Assembly: GCA_910576815.1 (NCBI GenBank)
Contig: CAJTKA010000002.1
Location: forward strand, 131,113 to 195,112
Direction: 5' to 3'
From: an uncultured Lachnospiraceae bacterium
GTDB lineage: Bacteria; Bacillota; Clostridia; Lachnospirales; Lachnospiraceae
Length of the DNA: 64,000 nt
Numbering within the stretch: the first letter of the stretch is position 1; the number at the start of each line of letters is the position of its first letter. Under the pieces are notes generated by a model. That model had not been told where the DNA came from and searched no databases. It worked only from the letters and a program-made list of their open reading frames with translations. Below, in pieces: positions 26,853-34,952 of this stretch. Made by a program: the position numbers and the translations under genes.

Positions 26853-26899
26853 CTTCTTTGGTTTAATCTACCACAGCACTTCTGTGTGACTCTTCCGCA

Positions 26900-28096
26900 C
26901 TATTTCACCAGCGCTGCCGTTTCTCTGGCGATTGCCAGCTCCTCATTGGTAGGAACCACCAGCACCTTAACCTTAGAATCGGGTGTGCTGACTTCCAGTT
27001 CCTCCCCGCGCCTATTATTCTTTTCCTGATCAAGGGCAATGCTCAGATACCCCAGCCGCTCGCAGGCAAGGTTTCTGACTAAAGGGCTGTTCTCCCCCAC
27101 GCCCGCCGTAAAGCAGATCACATCCACGCCGTTCATGGCTGCCGTGTAGGCACCGATGTATTTTGCCACCCGATAGGCAAAGGTCCGTATCGTGCGCAGC
27201 CCTCTGTCCTCCCCTGCCACATAGGATTTTTCAAGATCGCGAAAATCCGAAGACAAATCGTCAGACAACCCCAGGACGCCGGACTTTTTGTTGAGCACCG
27301 TCATGATCTCGTCAATGGACATATTTTCTTTATGCGCAAGAAACTCGATGATCGCCGGATCGATGTCCCCGGAGCGGGTCCCCATAATCAATCCTTCCAG
27401 CGGCGTAAGCCCCATGGAAGTATCCACACATTTTCCGTCCTTAACGGCCGAAATGCTGGCGCCGTTGCCCAGATGGCAAACGATGATCTTCAGATCCTCA
27501 TACTTTTTGCCCAGAAGTTCTGCCGCCCGCTTCGACACATAAGAATGACTGGTGCCGTGGAAACCGTATCGTCTCACCTGATATTTCTCATAGTATTCGT
27601 AGGGCAGACCGTAGAGATATGCCTCCTTCGGCATGGTCTGGTGAAAGGCCGTATCAAACACCCCCACCATAGGGGTATTCGGCATCAGTTTTTTGCAGGC
27701 GTCGATGCCGATCAGGTTGGCGGGATTATGTAAGGGCGCCAAATCGTTGCAGGCCTTGATGGCCTCGATCACCTCGTCGGTGATGATCGTGGAAGACGCA
27801 AATTTTTCCCCGCCGTGCACGATGCGGTGTCCTACCGCGCCGATCTCATCGAGAGATTTTACCACACCCGTCTTTTCGTTTGTCAGCGCATTCAATACCA
27901 GCTCGATCGCCTTGGTGTGATCCTGCATGGGTGTTACGGTCTCTTCCTTTTCTCCGCCCGCCGGCTGATAGACAAGCTGGCTGCCATCGATGCCGATGCG
28001 CTCGCACAGACCTTTCGCGATCTGCTTCTCCGTAACCGCGTCGATGAGTTGGAATTTCAGAGAAGAACTGCCGCAGTTGATTACAAGTATGTTCAT
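26900..28096 (-). CDS. ackA: Acetate kinase
   Basis: 398 residues, the normal length. Family marks include the N-terminal ILVINCGSSSLKFQL, GHRIVHGGEKF, VFDTAFHQTMP, RYGFHGTSHSYV, HLGNGASI and FTAGVGENS. It converts acetyl-phosphate and ADP to acetate and ATP, the energy-yielding end of fermentation. It lies 192 bases downstream of pta, the gap being filled by a palindromic element. Confidence 0.98.
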   Translation of the reverse strand: MNILVINCGSSSLKFQLIDAVTEKQIAKGLCERIGIDGSQLVYQPAGGEKEETVTPMQDHTKAIELVLNALTNEKTGVVKSLDEIGAVGHRIVHGGEKFASSTIITDEVIEAIKACNDLAPLHNPANLIGIDACKKLMPNTPMVGVFDTAFHQTMPKEAYLYGLPYEYYEKYQVRRYGFHGTSHSYVSKRAAELLGKKYEDLKIIVCHLGNGASISAVKDGKCVDTSMGLTPLEGLIMGTRSGDIDPAIIEFLAHKENMSIDEIMTVLNKKSGVLGLSDDLSSDFRDLEKSYVAGEDRGLRTIRTFAYRVAKYIGAYTAAMNGVDVICFTAGVGENSPLVRNLACERLGYLSIALDQEKNNRRGEELEVSTPDSKVKVLVVPTNEELAIARETAALVK

Positions 28097-28130
28097 GATT
28101 TATTCATCCTTTCTTTTTAATCTGCAGTGC

Positions 28131-28156
28131 CACTCGAAAAACCTTCGGTTTTCCTC
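28131..28156. repeat. Intergenic palindromic repeat (copy B)
   Basis: A 26-base match, with one difference, to 2251-2276. The core hairpin is AAAACC-TTC-GGTTTT. It abuts the larger inverted-repeat element at 28158-28291. Confidence 0.6.
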
Positions 28157-28157
28157 A

Positions 28158-28291
28158 TGATAAGCTGACACGTCACCTCGAGAACTGCGTTCTCTCGGTC
28201 GTGTTACAACACGCCATGCTCGTGCGCAAAGTCCCGGACTCATGTAAACATGATCCGTGCCTTTTCACCCTCGCGCCGTGTCAGCTTATCA
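28158..28291. mobile_element. MITE-like element between pta and ackA
   Basis: A 134-base segment bounded by perfect 15-base inverted repeats: TGATAAGCTGACACG (28158-28172) and its complement (28277-28291). Inside are nested palindromes GAGAACTGCGTTCTC, CGTGTTACAACACG and CATGTAAACATG. The pta stop codon (28289-28291) is supplied by the right repeat. It has no coding capacity. Whether it was mobile cannot be judged from one copy. Confidence 0.55.
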
Positions 28292-29290
28292 CGCAAGTTG
28301 TGCCTGCACAGCCGTTAACGCTACCACACCCACGATATCCTGCCAGGAACAGCCACGGGAAAGGTCGTTTACAGGCTTAGCGATACCTTGGAGCATGGGG
28401 CCGTAGGCTTCCGCCTTACCGAGTCTCTGCACCAGTTTATAACCGATATTGCCGCAGTCCAGGTTGGGGAAAATCAATACATTTGCCTTGCCCGCCACCT
28501 CGCTGCCGGGTGCCTTGGATTTCGCCACCTGGGGCACCAGCGCCGCGTCCGACTGCAATTCGCCGTCAATCGTAAGGTGCGGATACTGTTCGTGGGCGAT
28601 CCGTGTTGCTTCCACCATCTTGTCCACCAGTGGATGCTTGGCGCTGCCCTTGGTCGAATGTGACAGCATGGCAATAATAGGCTTTGCGCCCACCAGGCTC
28701 TTAAAGCTCTTAGCGGACGTATCCGCGATCGCTGCCAGCTCCTCCGCTGTCGGATCCTGATTCAAGCCGCAGTCGGCAAAGAGAAAGGTACCGTTCTCCC
28801 CAAACTCACAATCCGGAACATCCAAAATGAAAAAGCCCGATACCAGCTTTACGCCGGGCGCCGTTTTTAAGATCTGCAGCGCGGGACGAAGCGTGTCTGC
28901 GGTAGCGTGACAGGCGCCTGCCACCATACCATCCGCATCATTTGCCTTTACCATTACCACGCCGAACGTAAGATAATCTTTTAACAGGATCTCTCTTGCT
29001 TTCTCCAGCGTCATTCCCTTGTTTTTTCTGATTTCAAACAAAAGATTCACATACTCGTCCAGTTTTTCCGTCTTTTCCGGATCGATGATCTGTACCCCGT
29101 CAAGCTCTACTTCCAGCCACCCCGCACCATCCATGATTTTTTCCTCATTTCCCACCATGATGATGTCGGCGATCCCCTCTTTCAGGATATTGGCTGCCGC
29201 GATCAACGTTCTCTTATCGTTGGTCTCAGGCAAAACGATCGTCTTTTTATCGCTCCTCGCCTTCTCCTTCATTAAATCAATATAGGACAT
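28289..29290 (-). CDS. pta: Phosphate acetyltransferase
   Basis: 333 residues, the short single-domain form of Pta. Marks include KKTIVLPETNDKRTLIAA, GACHATADTLRPALQI, FADCGLNQDPTAEEL, ALVPQVAKSKAPGSEVAG and NVLIFPNLDCGNIGYKL. It makes acetyl-phosphate from acetyl-CoA, feeding ackA. It is the first gene of the pair, with a good promoter and a candidate cre site upstream. Confidence 0.97.
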   Translation of the reverse strand: MSYIDLMKEKARSDKKTIVLPETNDKRTLIAAANILKEGIADIIMVGNEEKIMDGAGWLEVELDGVQIIDPEKTEKLDEYVNLLFEIRKNKGMTLEKAREILLKDYLTFGVVMVKANDADGMVAGACHATADTLRPALQILKTAPGVKLVSGFFILDVPDCEFGENGTFLFADCGLNQDPTAEELAAIADTSAKSFKSLVGAKPIIAMLSHSTKGSAKHPLVDKMVEATRIAHEQYPHLTIDGELQSDAALVPQVAKSKAPGSEVAGKANVLIFPNLDCGNIGYKLVQRLGKAEAYGPMLQGIAKPVNDLSRGCSWQDIVGVVALTAVQAQLA

Positions 29291-29322
29291 AGCTATACCC
29301 TCCTTCTTTATGGCGCCGGTTA

Positions 29323-29336
29323 TTTAAGCGCTTACA
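29323..29336 (-). promoter_or_regulatory. Candidate catabolite-responsive element (cre)
   Basis: Minus strand TGTAAGCGCTTAAA is close to the CcpA site consensus (TGWAAGCGYTNWCW) and sits at the predicted transcription start of pta. In this position it would more likely block than activate. Only sequence similarity supports this. Confidence 0.45.
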
Positions 29337-29339
29337 TTC

Positions 29340-29368
29340 ATTATAAAAAAAACAAAATGCAGATACAA
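29340..29368 (-). promoter_or_regulatory. Promoter of pta-ackA
   Basis: Minus strand TTGTAT (plus 29363-29368), 17-base spacer, TATAAT (plus 29340-29345). Confidence 0.75.
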
Positions 29369-29477
29369 GAGATTTTGTCTCTGTTTTAGAAAAAAAGCAA
29401 TACAAATCCACTATCATGTGATACACTGTATCATAGAAAGCAGTCTTCACTCCGACATAGAAAGGGTTGGTGTAAGC

Positions 29478-30725
29478 ATGAAAACAGTCGGAATCATAGC
29501 AGAATATAATCCGTTTCACAACGGACACGCCTATCATATCCAAAAAACCAAAGAACTGACGGGCGCAGACTTCTGCATTGTCGTTATGAGCGGCGACTTT
29601 GTGCAGCGCGGCACGCCTGCCCTGATGGACAAGTATCTGCGCGCTTCCTGCGCACTGGCAAGCGGTGCCGATCTGGTGCTGGAACTGCCCGCCTGCTACG
29701 CGGTCAGCAGTGCCGAATATTTTGCCGGTGGCGCGATAGCTCTACTCAATCAGCTAAACGTCATTGATTCTCTCTGTTTTGGCAGCGAATGCGGTGATAT
29801 AGGCGTTCTTAAGCAGTTTGCACAAGAGCTCCTGAACGAAACGCCTTCCTTCAAGCGGGAACTGAACCATAAACTCCGTCTGGGATATTCTTACCCACAG
29901 GCCAGAAATGCTGCCTTGGAGGCCTCTGCGTCTCATCTGACAGCCTACATAGACGTGCTTACCACTCCCAACAATATCCTTGGCATCGAGTACTGCAAGG
30001 CGCTTCTTTCGACAAATAGCAAAATCGAAGCTTATACCATAAAACGGGCAGGTTCCTCCTACCACGACAACAGTCTGGAGGCCGGCTTCTGTTCCGCTCA
30101 CGCCATCCGTGAATCCCTGCGGCAGTCGCAGATTCCCGATTCCGTGATCCGCCAGGTACCTGACTCCATACGGGAGATGGTGTTGCAATCCTACCTGAAA
30201 ACTTATCCGATCTATGCGGATGACATTTCCCTGCCTGTGCATTACAGCCTGTTATCCGGAGAAGCTTCCGGCTTCACGGACTATCCCGACATTGACAAAG
30301 AGCTCTCGGACCGCATCTGCAATCTGCTGCCGAAATACCGCGATTTCGATTCTTTCTGCGAACTTTTGAAAACCAAAAACCGCACCTATGTCCGTATCTC
30401 CCGCAGTCTGCTGCATATCCTGCTCGGCATCCGCAGAGAAGATTTCAACTGCTATCGGGAAGAAGGACCTGTTTTTTATGCCCGTATGCTCGGCTTTCGC
30501 GAAAGCGCTGCCTCTCTGCTTACCGCAATTAAGGAAAAGTCGCAGATTCCGCTTCTTTCCAAGCTCGCGGACGCAGAAAAAGAGCTTGCACCGACAGCTC
30601 TTTCCATGCTGGAAAAAGATATCTATGCAAGCCATATCTATCAGAGCATCGTGCGCCACAAGTTCCCTGATACCGATCCCTTCCCGGAAATCTGCGAACA
30701 GTCAAGACCGATCATAAAAATGTGA
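29478..30725 (+). CDS. tmcAL: tRNA(Met) cytidine acetate ligase
   Basis: 415 residues from ATG 29478. The N-terminal nucleotidyltransferase motif EYNPFHNGHAYHI (HxGH-like) and MSGDFVQRGTPALMDKYLRA are diagnostic for TmcAL (old name YlbM), as is AIRESL further on. The enzyme activates acetate with ATP and forms N4-acetylcytidine at the wobble base of elongator tRNA(Met). It is divergent from pta-ackA, which produces acetate; this is suggestive context but not proof of shared control. Confidence 0.95.
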   Translation: MKTVGIIAEYNPFHNGHAYHIQKTKELTGADFCIVVMSGDFVQRGTPALMDKYLRASCALASGADLVLELPACYAVSSAEYFAGGAIALLNQLNVIDSLCFGSECGDIGVLKQFAQELLNETPSFKRELNHKLRLGYSYPQARNAALEASASHLTAYIDVLTTPNNILGIEYCKALLSTNSKIEAYTIKRAGSSYHDNSLEAGFCSAHAIRESLRQSQIPDSVIRQVPDSIREMVLQSYLKTYPIYADDISLPVHYSLLSGEASGFTDYPDIDKELSDRICNLLPKYRDFDSFCELLKTKNRTYVRISRSLLHILLGIRREDFNCYREEGPVFYARMLGFRESAASLLTAIKEKSQIPLLSKLADAEKELAPTALSMLEKDIYASHIYQSIVRHKFPDTDPFPEICEQSRPIIKM

Positions 30726-30733
30726 CGCTATTT

Positions 30734-31450
30734 CTATGTAGGACACAACGTCTCGTCGATCCTGCTGACGATACGCTCACGCACCAATTCGGCAATCTCC
30801 GTCGTGTTCATGCCCCGGTACTCCTCGTAGGGAATCGCCTGCAAAAAGTGCACCTGTGTCTCCACCTTCTTTAGCGACCATTCTTCAAACACTCTATAGG
30901 AGTCAATGAGCGCCACAGGGACAATGGGAACCTTGGCCTTTACTGCGCTCTTAAAACACCCGGGCCTAAACTCCCCAACGGTGTTATGATTGTGAAAATA
31001 ACCGCCCTCCGGAAAGATGATATAGCGTGCGCCATCCCTGATATCCTCCGCCAGCTCTTTGATGATTTTCATGGACTGTCTGGCATCGCCCTTTTTCAAA
31101 CGCTTTCCCTGCAGCATATCAATAAACTGCTTGACTAAAAGACCGTGCGATCTGGCATCATCGATCACCACCGAGCAGGGTCTGTCGTGAGATATCATGA
31201 TCCCCAGCGCATCGTATTTTCCCTGATGGTTTGGACACAGGAGGTAACCGCCTTCCTGCGGCAGATTCTCCGATCCGTAACGTTTCGTGGAAATGCGCCC
31301 CGCCCGCATCATCCGCCTGATTGCAAGCCGCGCATAGGCGTACCGCGATTCTTCCCCGTAACGTTCCGTATGCTTTGCTCTGTATGCCATTTTGGGTATC
31401 ATATAAATCCTTGGTAAATTACACAGGATCACCTTCAGGAACCGTAACAT
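30734..31450 (-). CDS. plsC: 1-acyl-sn-glycerol-3-phosphate acyltransferase (PlsC family)
   Basis: 238 residues. The acyltransferase motifs are present but diverged: LCPNHQGKYDALG in place of NHxxxxD (N-H-Q-G-K-Y-D is kept), and FPEGGYFHNHNTVGEFRPGCFKSAVKAKVPIVPVALI. An N-terminal hydrophobic stretch anchors it to the membrane. It would convert lysophosphatidate to phosphatidate. It is last in smsC-smsB-cls-plsC, next to a cardiolipin synthase. Confidence 0.88.
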   Translation of the reverse strand: MLRFLKVILCNLPRIYMIPKMAYRAKHTERYGEESRYAYARLAIRRMMRAGRISTKRYGSENLPQEGGYLLCPNHQGKYDALGIMISHDRPCSVVIDDARSHGLLVKQFIDMLQGKRLKKGDARQSMKIIKELAEDIRDGARYIIFPEGGYFHNHNTVGEFRPGCFKSAVKAKVPIVPVALIDSYRVFEEWSLKKVETQVHFLQAIPYEEYRGMNTTEIAELVRERIVSRIDETLCPT

Positions 31451-31495
31451 ACCTTCACTCCATTTCTCCGTTTATCCATATCCCTGCTTCCCTGT

Positions 31496-33028
31496 CTACA
31501 TAAGCGGTGAAAGCAGTTTTAAAAGCGGACCGATAATATTGGTTTTTACAAATTTCTTTCTGCACCACTCCATAGTGATCTCCTCGCAGACCGCAAAGGT
31601 TTTCTCCATATCTTCCCTTAGCTCTTTCACGGCCTGTGCCCGATACAGCAGCACGCTGCATTCAAAGTGATGGTAGAAGCTTCTGTAATCGAAATTGATC
31701 GTCCCCACCGTCGCCGACTCGTCATCCGTAAGCATGCATTTGGCATGGATAAAGCCCGGCTCGTACTGGTAGATTCTGACGCCTGCGCCGATCAGGTTCT
31801 GGTAATTGGACTGTGTCAGCCAGTAGACAAACTTTTTGTCCGGCACGCCCGGCGTTACGATCCGCACATCCACGCCCCGCTTCGCCGCCAGTTTGAGGGC
31901 CGTGATCATCTCATTGTCGGTAACCAGATAAGGCGTATAGATCCAAACATATCGCTTAGCGGCTCCAATCAGATTCAGGTATACGTTCTCCCCCAGCGTT
32001 TCGTCGTCAAAAGGCGTATCCATATATGGCTGCGCATATCCCGTTGCGCCGAATATCTCCCGATGCCGGAAATAATATCTGCCGTAGTCTTCTTCCGTAT
32101 AGCGGGACATATTCCACATCTGCAAAAACATGACCGTAAAATTCCAGACAGCCTTTCCCTCGATGCGGATACCGGTATCCTTCCAGTGCTCACCGTAAGG
32201 ATGCTCCAAATTGATATATTCATCCGACAGGTTGATGCCGCCCGTATATGCCGCCTTTCCGTCGATCACCACGATTTTTCTGTGATCCCTGTTATTCAGC
32301 ACCAGCGACAAAAAGGGCACCAGCCTGTTGAACGACACACACTTGATTCCCTTTTTTTCAATGATCCTGTCGTACCTTTTAGGCAGAAGGAAGGCACATC
32401 CGATATCGTCATAGATCAGCCTGACTTCTACGCCGTCCTTTACCTTGCGCTCCAGAATATCCAGGATCGTGTCCCACATCTTTCCCTCTTTGATGATAAA
32501 AAACTCCAGAAAGATGAAACGCTCCGCCTTTTCCAGATCCCCAATCAGGCTCTCCCACCAGGACAGCCCGTCCGCAAAATATGCGGAAGCCGTCTGATCG
32601 CATACCGGCGTAGCCCCATAGGAGGTGATATAACCGCTTAAGTTTGCCATCGCCTGATCTTCTTCGTTTAGTCCCTCCAAAATCTTTTCATCCTGCACCA
32701 GACTTTCCCTGACCTGCTTGTCCGTCCGCTCCATGCTGTCACGCAGCTTCCCCGGCACGATCACATGGCCAAAAAAGAGATAGAACACACCGCCAAACAG
32801 CGGAAAAATCAGAATCGGTACCACCCACGCCAGTTTTACGGCCGGATTGGTTGGTTTCCATATGATATAGAGCACAGCCCAGAAAGTGATAAAACGCAAT
32901 ATCAGGGAAACCCAGACATAGTAATTGCCCCAATGCAGAAGCACTGTCAGGAAAAAGACAACCTGCATCAGTACCAGAAGCGCCGTGATCACCACACGGT
33001 TCAAAGCGTACTGCAAAAACTTTCTCAT
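31496..33028 (-). CDS. cls: Cardiolipin synthase
   Basis: 510 residues. Two N-terminal membrane helices (about 10-32 and 38-60) and a PLDN-like third are followed by two phospholipase-D motifs: DHRKIVVIDGKAAYTGG and IHAKCMLTDDESATVGT, both with intact H-x-K-x4-D. It condenses two phosphatidylglycerols (or PG with another headgroup donor) into cardiolipin. The start overlaps the smsB stop by four bases. Confidence 0.95.
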   Translation of the reverse strand: MRKFLQYALNRVVITALLVLMQVVFFLTVLLHWGNYYVWVSLILRFITFWAVLYIIWKPTNPAVKLAWVVPILIFPLFGGVFYLFFGHVIVPGKLRDSMERTDKQVRESLVQDEKILEGLNEEDQAMANLSGYITSYGATPVCDQTASAYFADGLSWWESLIGDLEKAERFIFLEFFIIKEGKMWDTILDILERKVKDGVEVRLIYDDIGCAFLLPKRYDRIIEKKGIKCVSFNRLVPFLSLVLNNRDHRKIVVIDGKAAYTGGINLSDEYINLEHPYGEHWKDTGIRIEGKAVWNFTVMFLQMWNMSRYTEEDYGRYYFRHREIFGATGYAQPYMDTPFDDETLGENVYLNLIGAAKRYVWIYTPYLVTDNEMITALKLAAKRGVDVRIVTPGVPDKKFVYWLTQSNYQNLIGAGVRIYQYEPGFIHAKCMLTDDESATVGTINFDYRSFYHHFECSVLLYRAQAVKELREDMEKTFAVCEEITMEWCRKKFVKTNIIGPLLKLLSPLM

Positions 33029-33942
33029 TTCAAAAACCCTTTCACAATCTGCTCCTCTGCCTCTTTTTCCGTAAGGCCGAGCGTCATGAGCTTTATCAAT
33101 TGTTCTCCCGCAATTTTTCCGATGGCCGCCTCATGGATCAGGTTCGCATCGATATCGTTGGCCGTCAGTTCCGGAATCGCACTGACACTGGCCTCATCCA
33201 TAATGATCGCATCACATTCGCTGTGCCCGTGGCAGCTTGCGTTGCCGTTGATACGGCTGCGAAACACCTGTCTGGATTGCTCCCTGGCCACCGAACGTGA
33301 AATCAGGTTCACGCTGGAATCTTCCCCCTCCATATCCACCGTAAAATCTGTCTCCGCGACCTGTTTTCCATGCGTCATGATCTTTTCTTTGATCGTCAGG
33401 GAAGCCCCTTCTTCCACTGATGCCGTAGTCACACGCCTGGTGGAATCGATGCCCTTGATCTGCACCGTCTCCATTTCAAGAGACGCCCCCTGCGCCAAAT
33501 GGATCTCGGTGGTAGGATTCATCACCCGCTCTCCATTCCCGTCTCCCGAACCGTAATGCTTCTCCACATAACGTACTCTCGCATTTTTATCTACAAAAAA
33601 ACGGTGAATCCCCGAATGCTCCGAAGCCTGGTCGCCGCTGTTATGAATGCCGCAGCCTGCTATAATGGTAATGTCACAGTCTTCCCCCACAAAAAAATCG
33701 TTATATACGCTCTCCTGCAAACCGCTCTGACTAAGGACCACGGGAATATGCACGCTCTCTCCTCTGGTCCCCGGTTTGATTTTGATATCAATGCCCGAGC
33801 GATCCGTCTTTGTGATGATATCGATATTCGCGGTAGTGTTTCTGCCCGCCATCTCTCCATTGGCACGGATGTTATATGCGCCTTCCGGCACTTCATGCAG
33901 GCCCGCCACCTGCGCAAGCAGTTCCTGTTGTATTACGTCCAT
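33025..33942 (-). CDS. SufB/SufD-like scaffold of a minimal Suf (SMS) iron-sulfur system
   Basis: 305 residues from ATG 33942 (GGAG 8 bases upstream). The middle is the beta-helix core of SufB/SufD (ITIIAGCGIHNSG, then VRYVEKHYGSG, MNPTTEIHLAQGASLEMETVQIKG). The C-terminal region has CHGHSECDAIIMD and ANLIHEAAIGKIAGEQLIKLM, matching the SufB end. It is much shorter than SufB (about 470). The gene stands only with a SufC-like ATPase, with no SufS, SufU or SufD nearby, which matches the SmsC-SmsB two-gene arrangement. It likely builds Fe-S clusters together with SmsC. Confidence 0.85.
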   Translation of the reverse strand: MDVIQQELLAQVAGLHEVPEGAYNIRANGEMAGRNTTANIDIITKTDRSGIDIKIKPGTRGESVHIPVVLSQSGLQESVYNDFFVGEDCDITIIAGCGIHNSGDQASEHSGIHRFFVDKNARVRYVEKHYGSGDGNGERVMNPTTEIHLAQGASLEMETVQIKGIDSTRRVTTASVEEGASLTIKEKIMTHGKQVAETDFTVDMEGEDSSVNLISRSVAREQSRQVFRSRINGNASCHGHSECDAIIMDEASVSAIPELTANDIDANLIHEAAIGKIAGEQLIKLMTLGLTEKEAEEQIVKGFLK

Positions 33943-34036
33943 AGTTTCTCCATTCCGGAGCATTTATGCGACCTGGGGCATAACTTTGTTTACGAAGTTT
34001 CGCCATCCAACCGACTTGCAATGCTCCTCTACCTAA

Positions 34037-34759
34037 CTAAAGCTTATCCGTCAACGTTTTGCAAGGCTGCCCCGCTCCCAAAAGCCCGGGCATGATCTCC
34101 TCTCTGCTGCCCACCTTTTTGATCCTGCCGTCGGCAAGCAGCACGATCTGATCCGCAATATTCAAGATCCTCTCCTGATGAGAAATGATGAGGATCGTTC
34201 CCCTAATCTCCTCGTGCATCTTTTCAAAAACCCGAATCAGATTCTGAAAGCTCCAAAGGTCAATTCCCGCTTCCGGCTCGTCAAAGATAGAAACCTTACT
34301 CTTTCTGGCCATCAGCATGGCGATCTCAATACGCTTTAGCTCTCCGCCCGACAGGCTGGCATTGATTTCTCGGTTTACATAATCTCTGGCACAGAGTCCC
34401 ACTTCCGAAAGCATGGAGCAGACTTCCGATACTGCCGTCTCCTTTCCCGCCGCGATGGAAAGCATATCCTTCACGGTGATGCCCTTGAAGCGGACAGGCT
34501 GCTGAAAAGCAAAGCCGATCCCTAATTTTGCCCGCTCGGTAATGGATTTTTCCGTGATATCCACGCCGTCCAAAAGGATCTGTCCTTCCGTCGGCGTCAA
34601 AATACCGGCCACGATCTTGGCAAGCGTAGATTTTCCGCTGCCGTTTGGCCCCGTGACGGCCACAAACTGATCCTCCAGGGTCAGATTGACATTGCGCAAT
34701 ATTTCGATCTCTTTTCCACCGTCTTCGGCCTGAAAGGAGATATTTTTAAGCTCCAGCAT
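34037..34759 (-). CDS. SufC-like ATPase of a minimal Suf (SMS) system
   Basis: 240 residues from ATG 34759 (GGAGG six bases upstream). Walker [10 protein letters not shown], the SufC-type signature LSGGELKRIEIAMLMA, Walker B VSIFDEPEAGIDLWSF and LIISHQERIL are all present; the E-A-G-I-D form is typical of SufC. It energises the SufB-like protein encoded 94 bases downstream. First gene of the operon, behind a promoter with a palindrome on its -35 box. Confidence 0.9.
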   Translation of the reverse strand: MLELKNISFQAEDGGKEIEILRNVNLTLEDQFVAVTGPNGSGKSTLAKIVAGILTPTEGQILLDGVDITEKSITERAKLGIGFAFQQPVRFKGITVKDMLSIAAGKETAVSEVCSMLSEVGLCARDYVNREINASLSGGELKRIEIAMLMARKSKVSIFDEPEAGIDLWSFQNLIRVFEKMHEEIRGTILIISHQERILNIADQIVLLADGRIKKVGSREEIMPGLLGAGQPCKTLTDKL

Positions 34760-34829
34760 CCTAAACCTCCGCAACTATTTCTTGTCTTCTCTACGTTTCC
34801 CTCAAAGGCTTCTTAGTCCTTAATAGAGT

Positions 34830-34858
34830 ATCATAGCATAATTATTGCCAATTGGCAA
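34830..34858 (-). promoter_or_regulatory. Promoter of smsCB-cls-plsC with palindromic operator
   Basis: Minus strand TTGCCA (plus 34853-34858), 17-base spacer, TATGAT (plus 34830-34835). The -35 is half of a perfect 14-base palindrome TTGCCAATTGGCAA (plus 34845-34858), a good place for a repressor. The regulator is unknown; an Rrf2 (IscR/SufR-like) protein is a reasonable guess. Confidence 0.65.
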
Positions 34859-34894
34859 ATTTGAGAATATGGGAAATTCAGTCTATTTGACGCG

Positions 34895-34923
34895 TTGAAA
34901 AGCGGGGCAAAACACGGTATAAT
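34895..34923 (+). promoter_or_regulatory. Promoter of rmuC
   Basis: TTGAAA (34895-34900), 17-base spacer, consensus TATAAT (34918-34923). It is followed by AAGGGGAG and ATG 34953. Confidence 0.85.
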
Positions 34924-34952
34924 GGCATCAGTATGGAAAGGGGAGACCAAAA

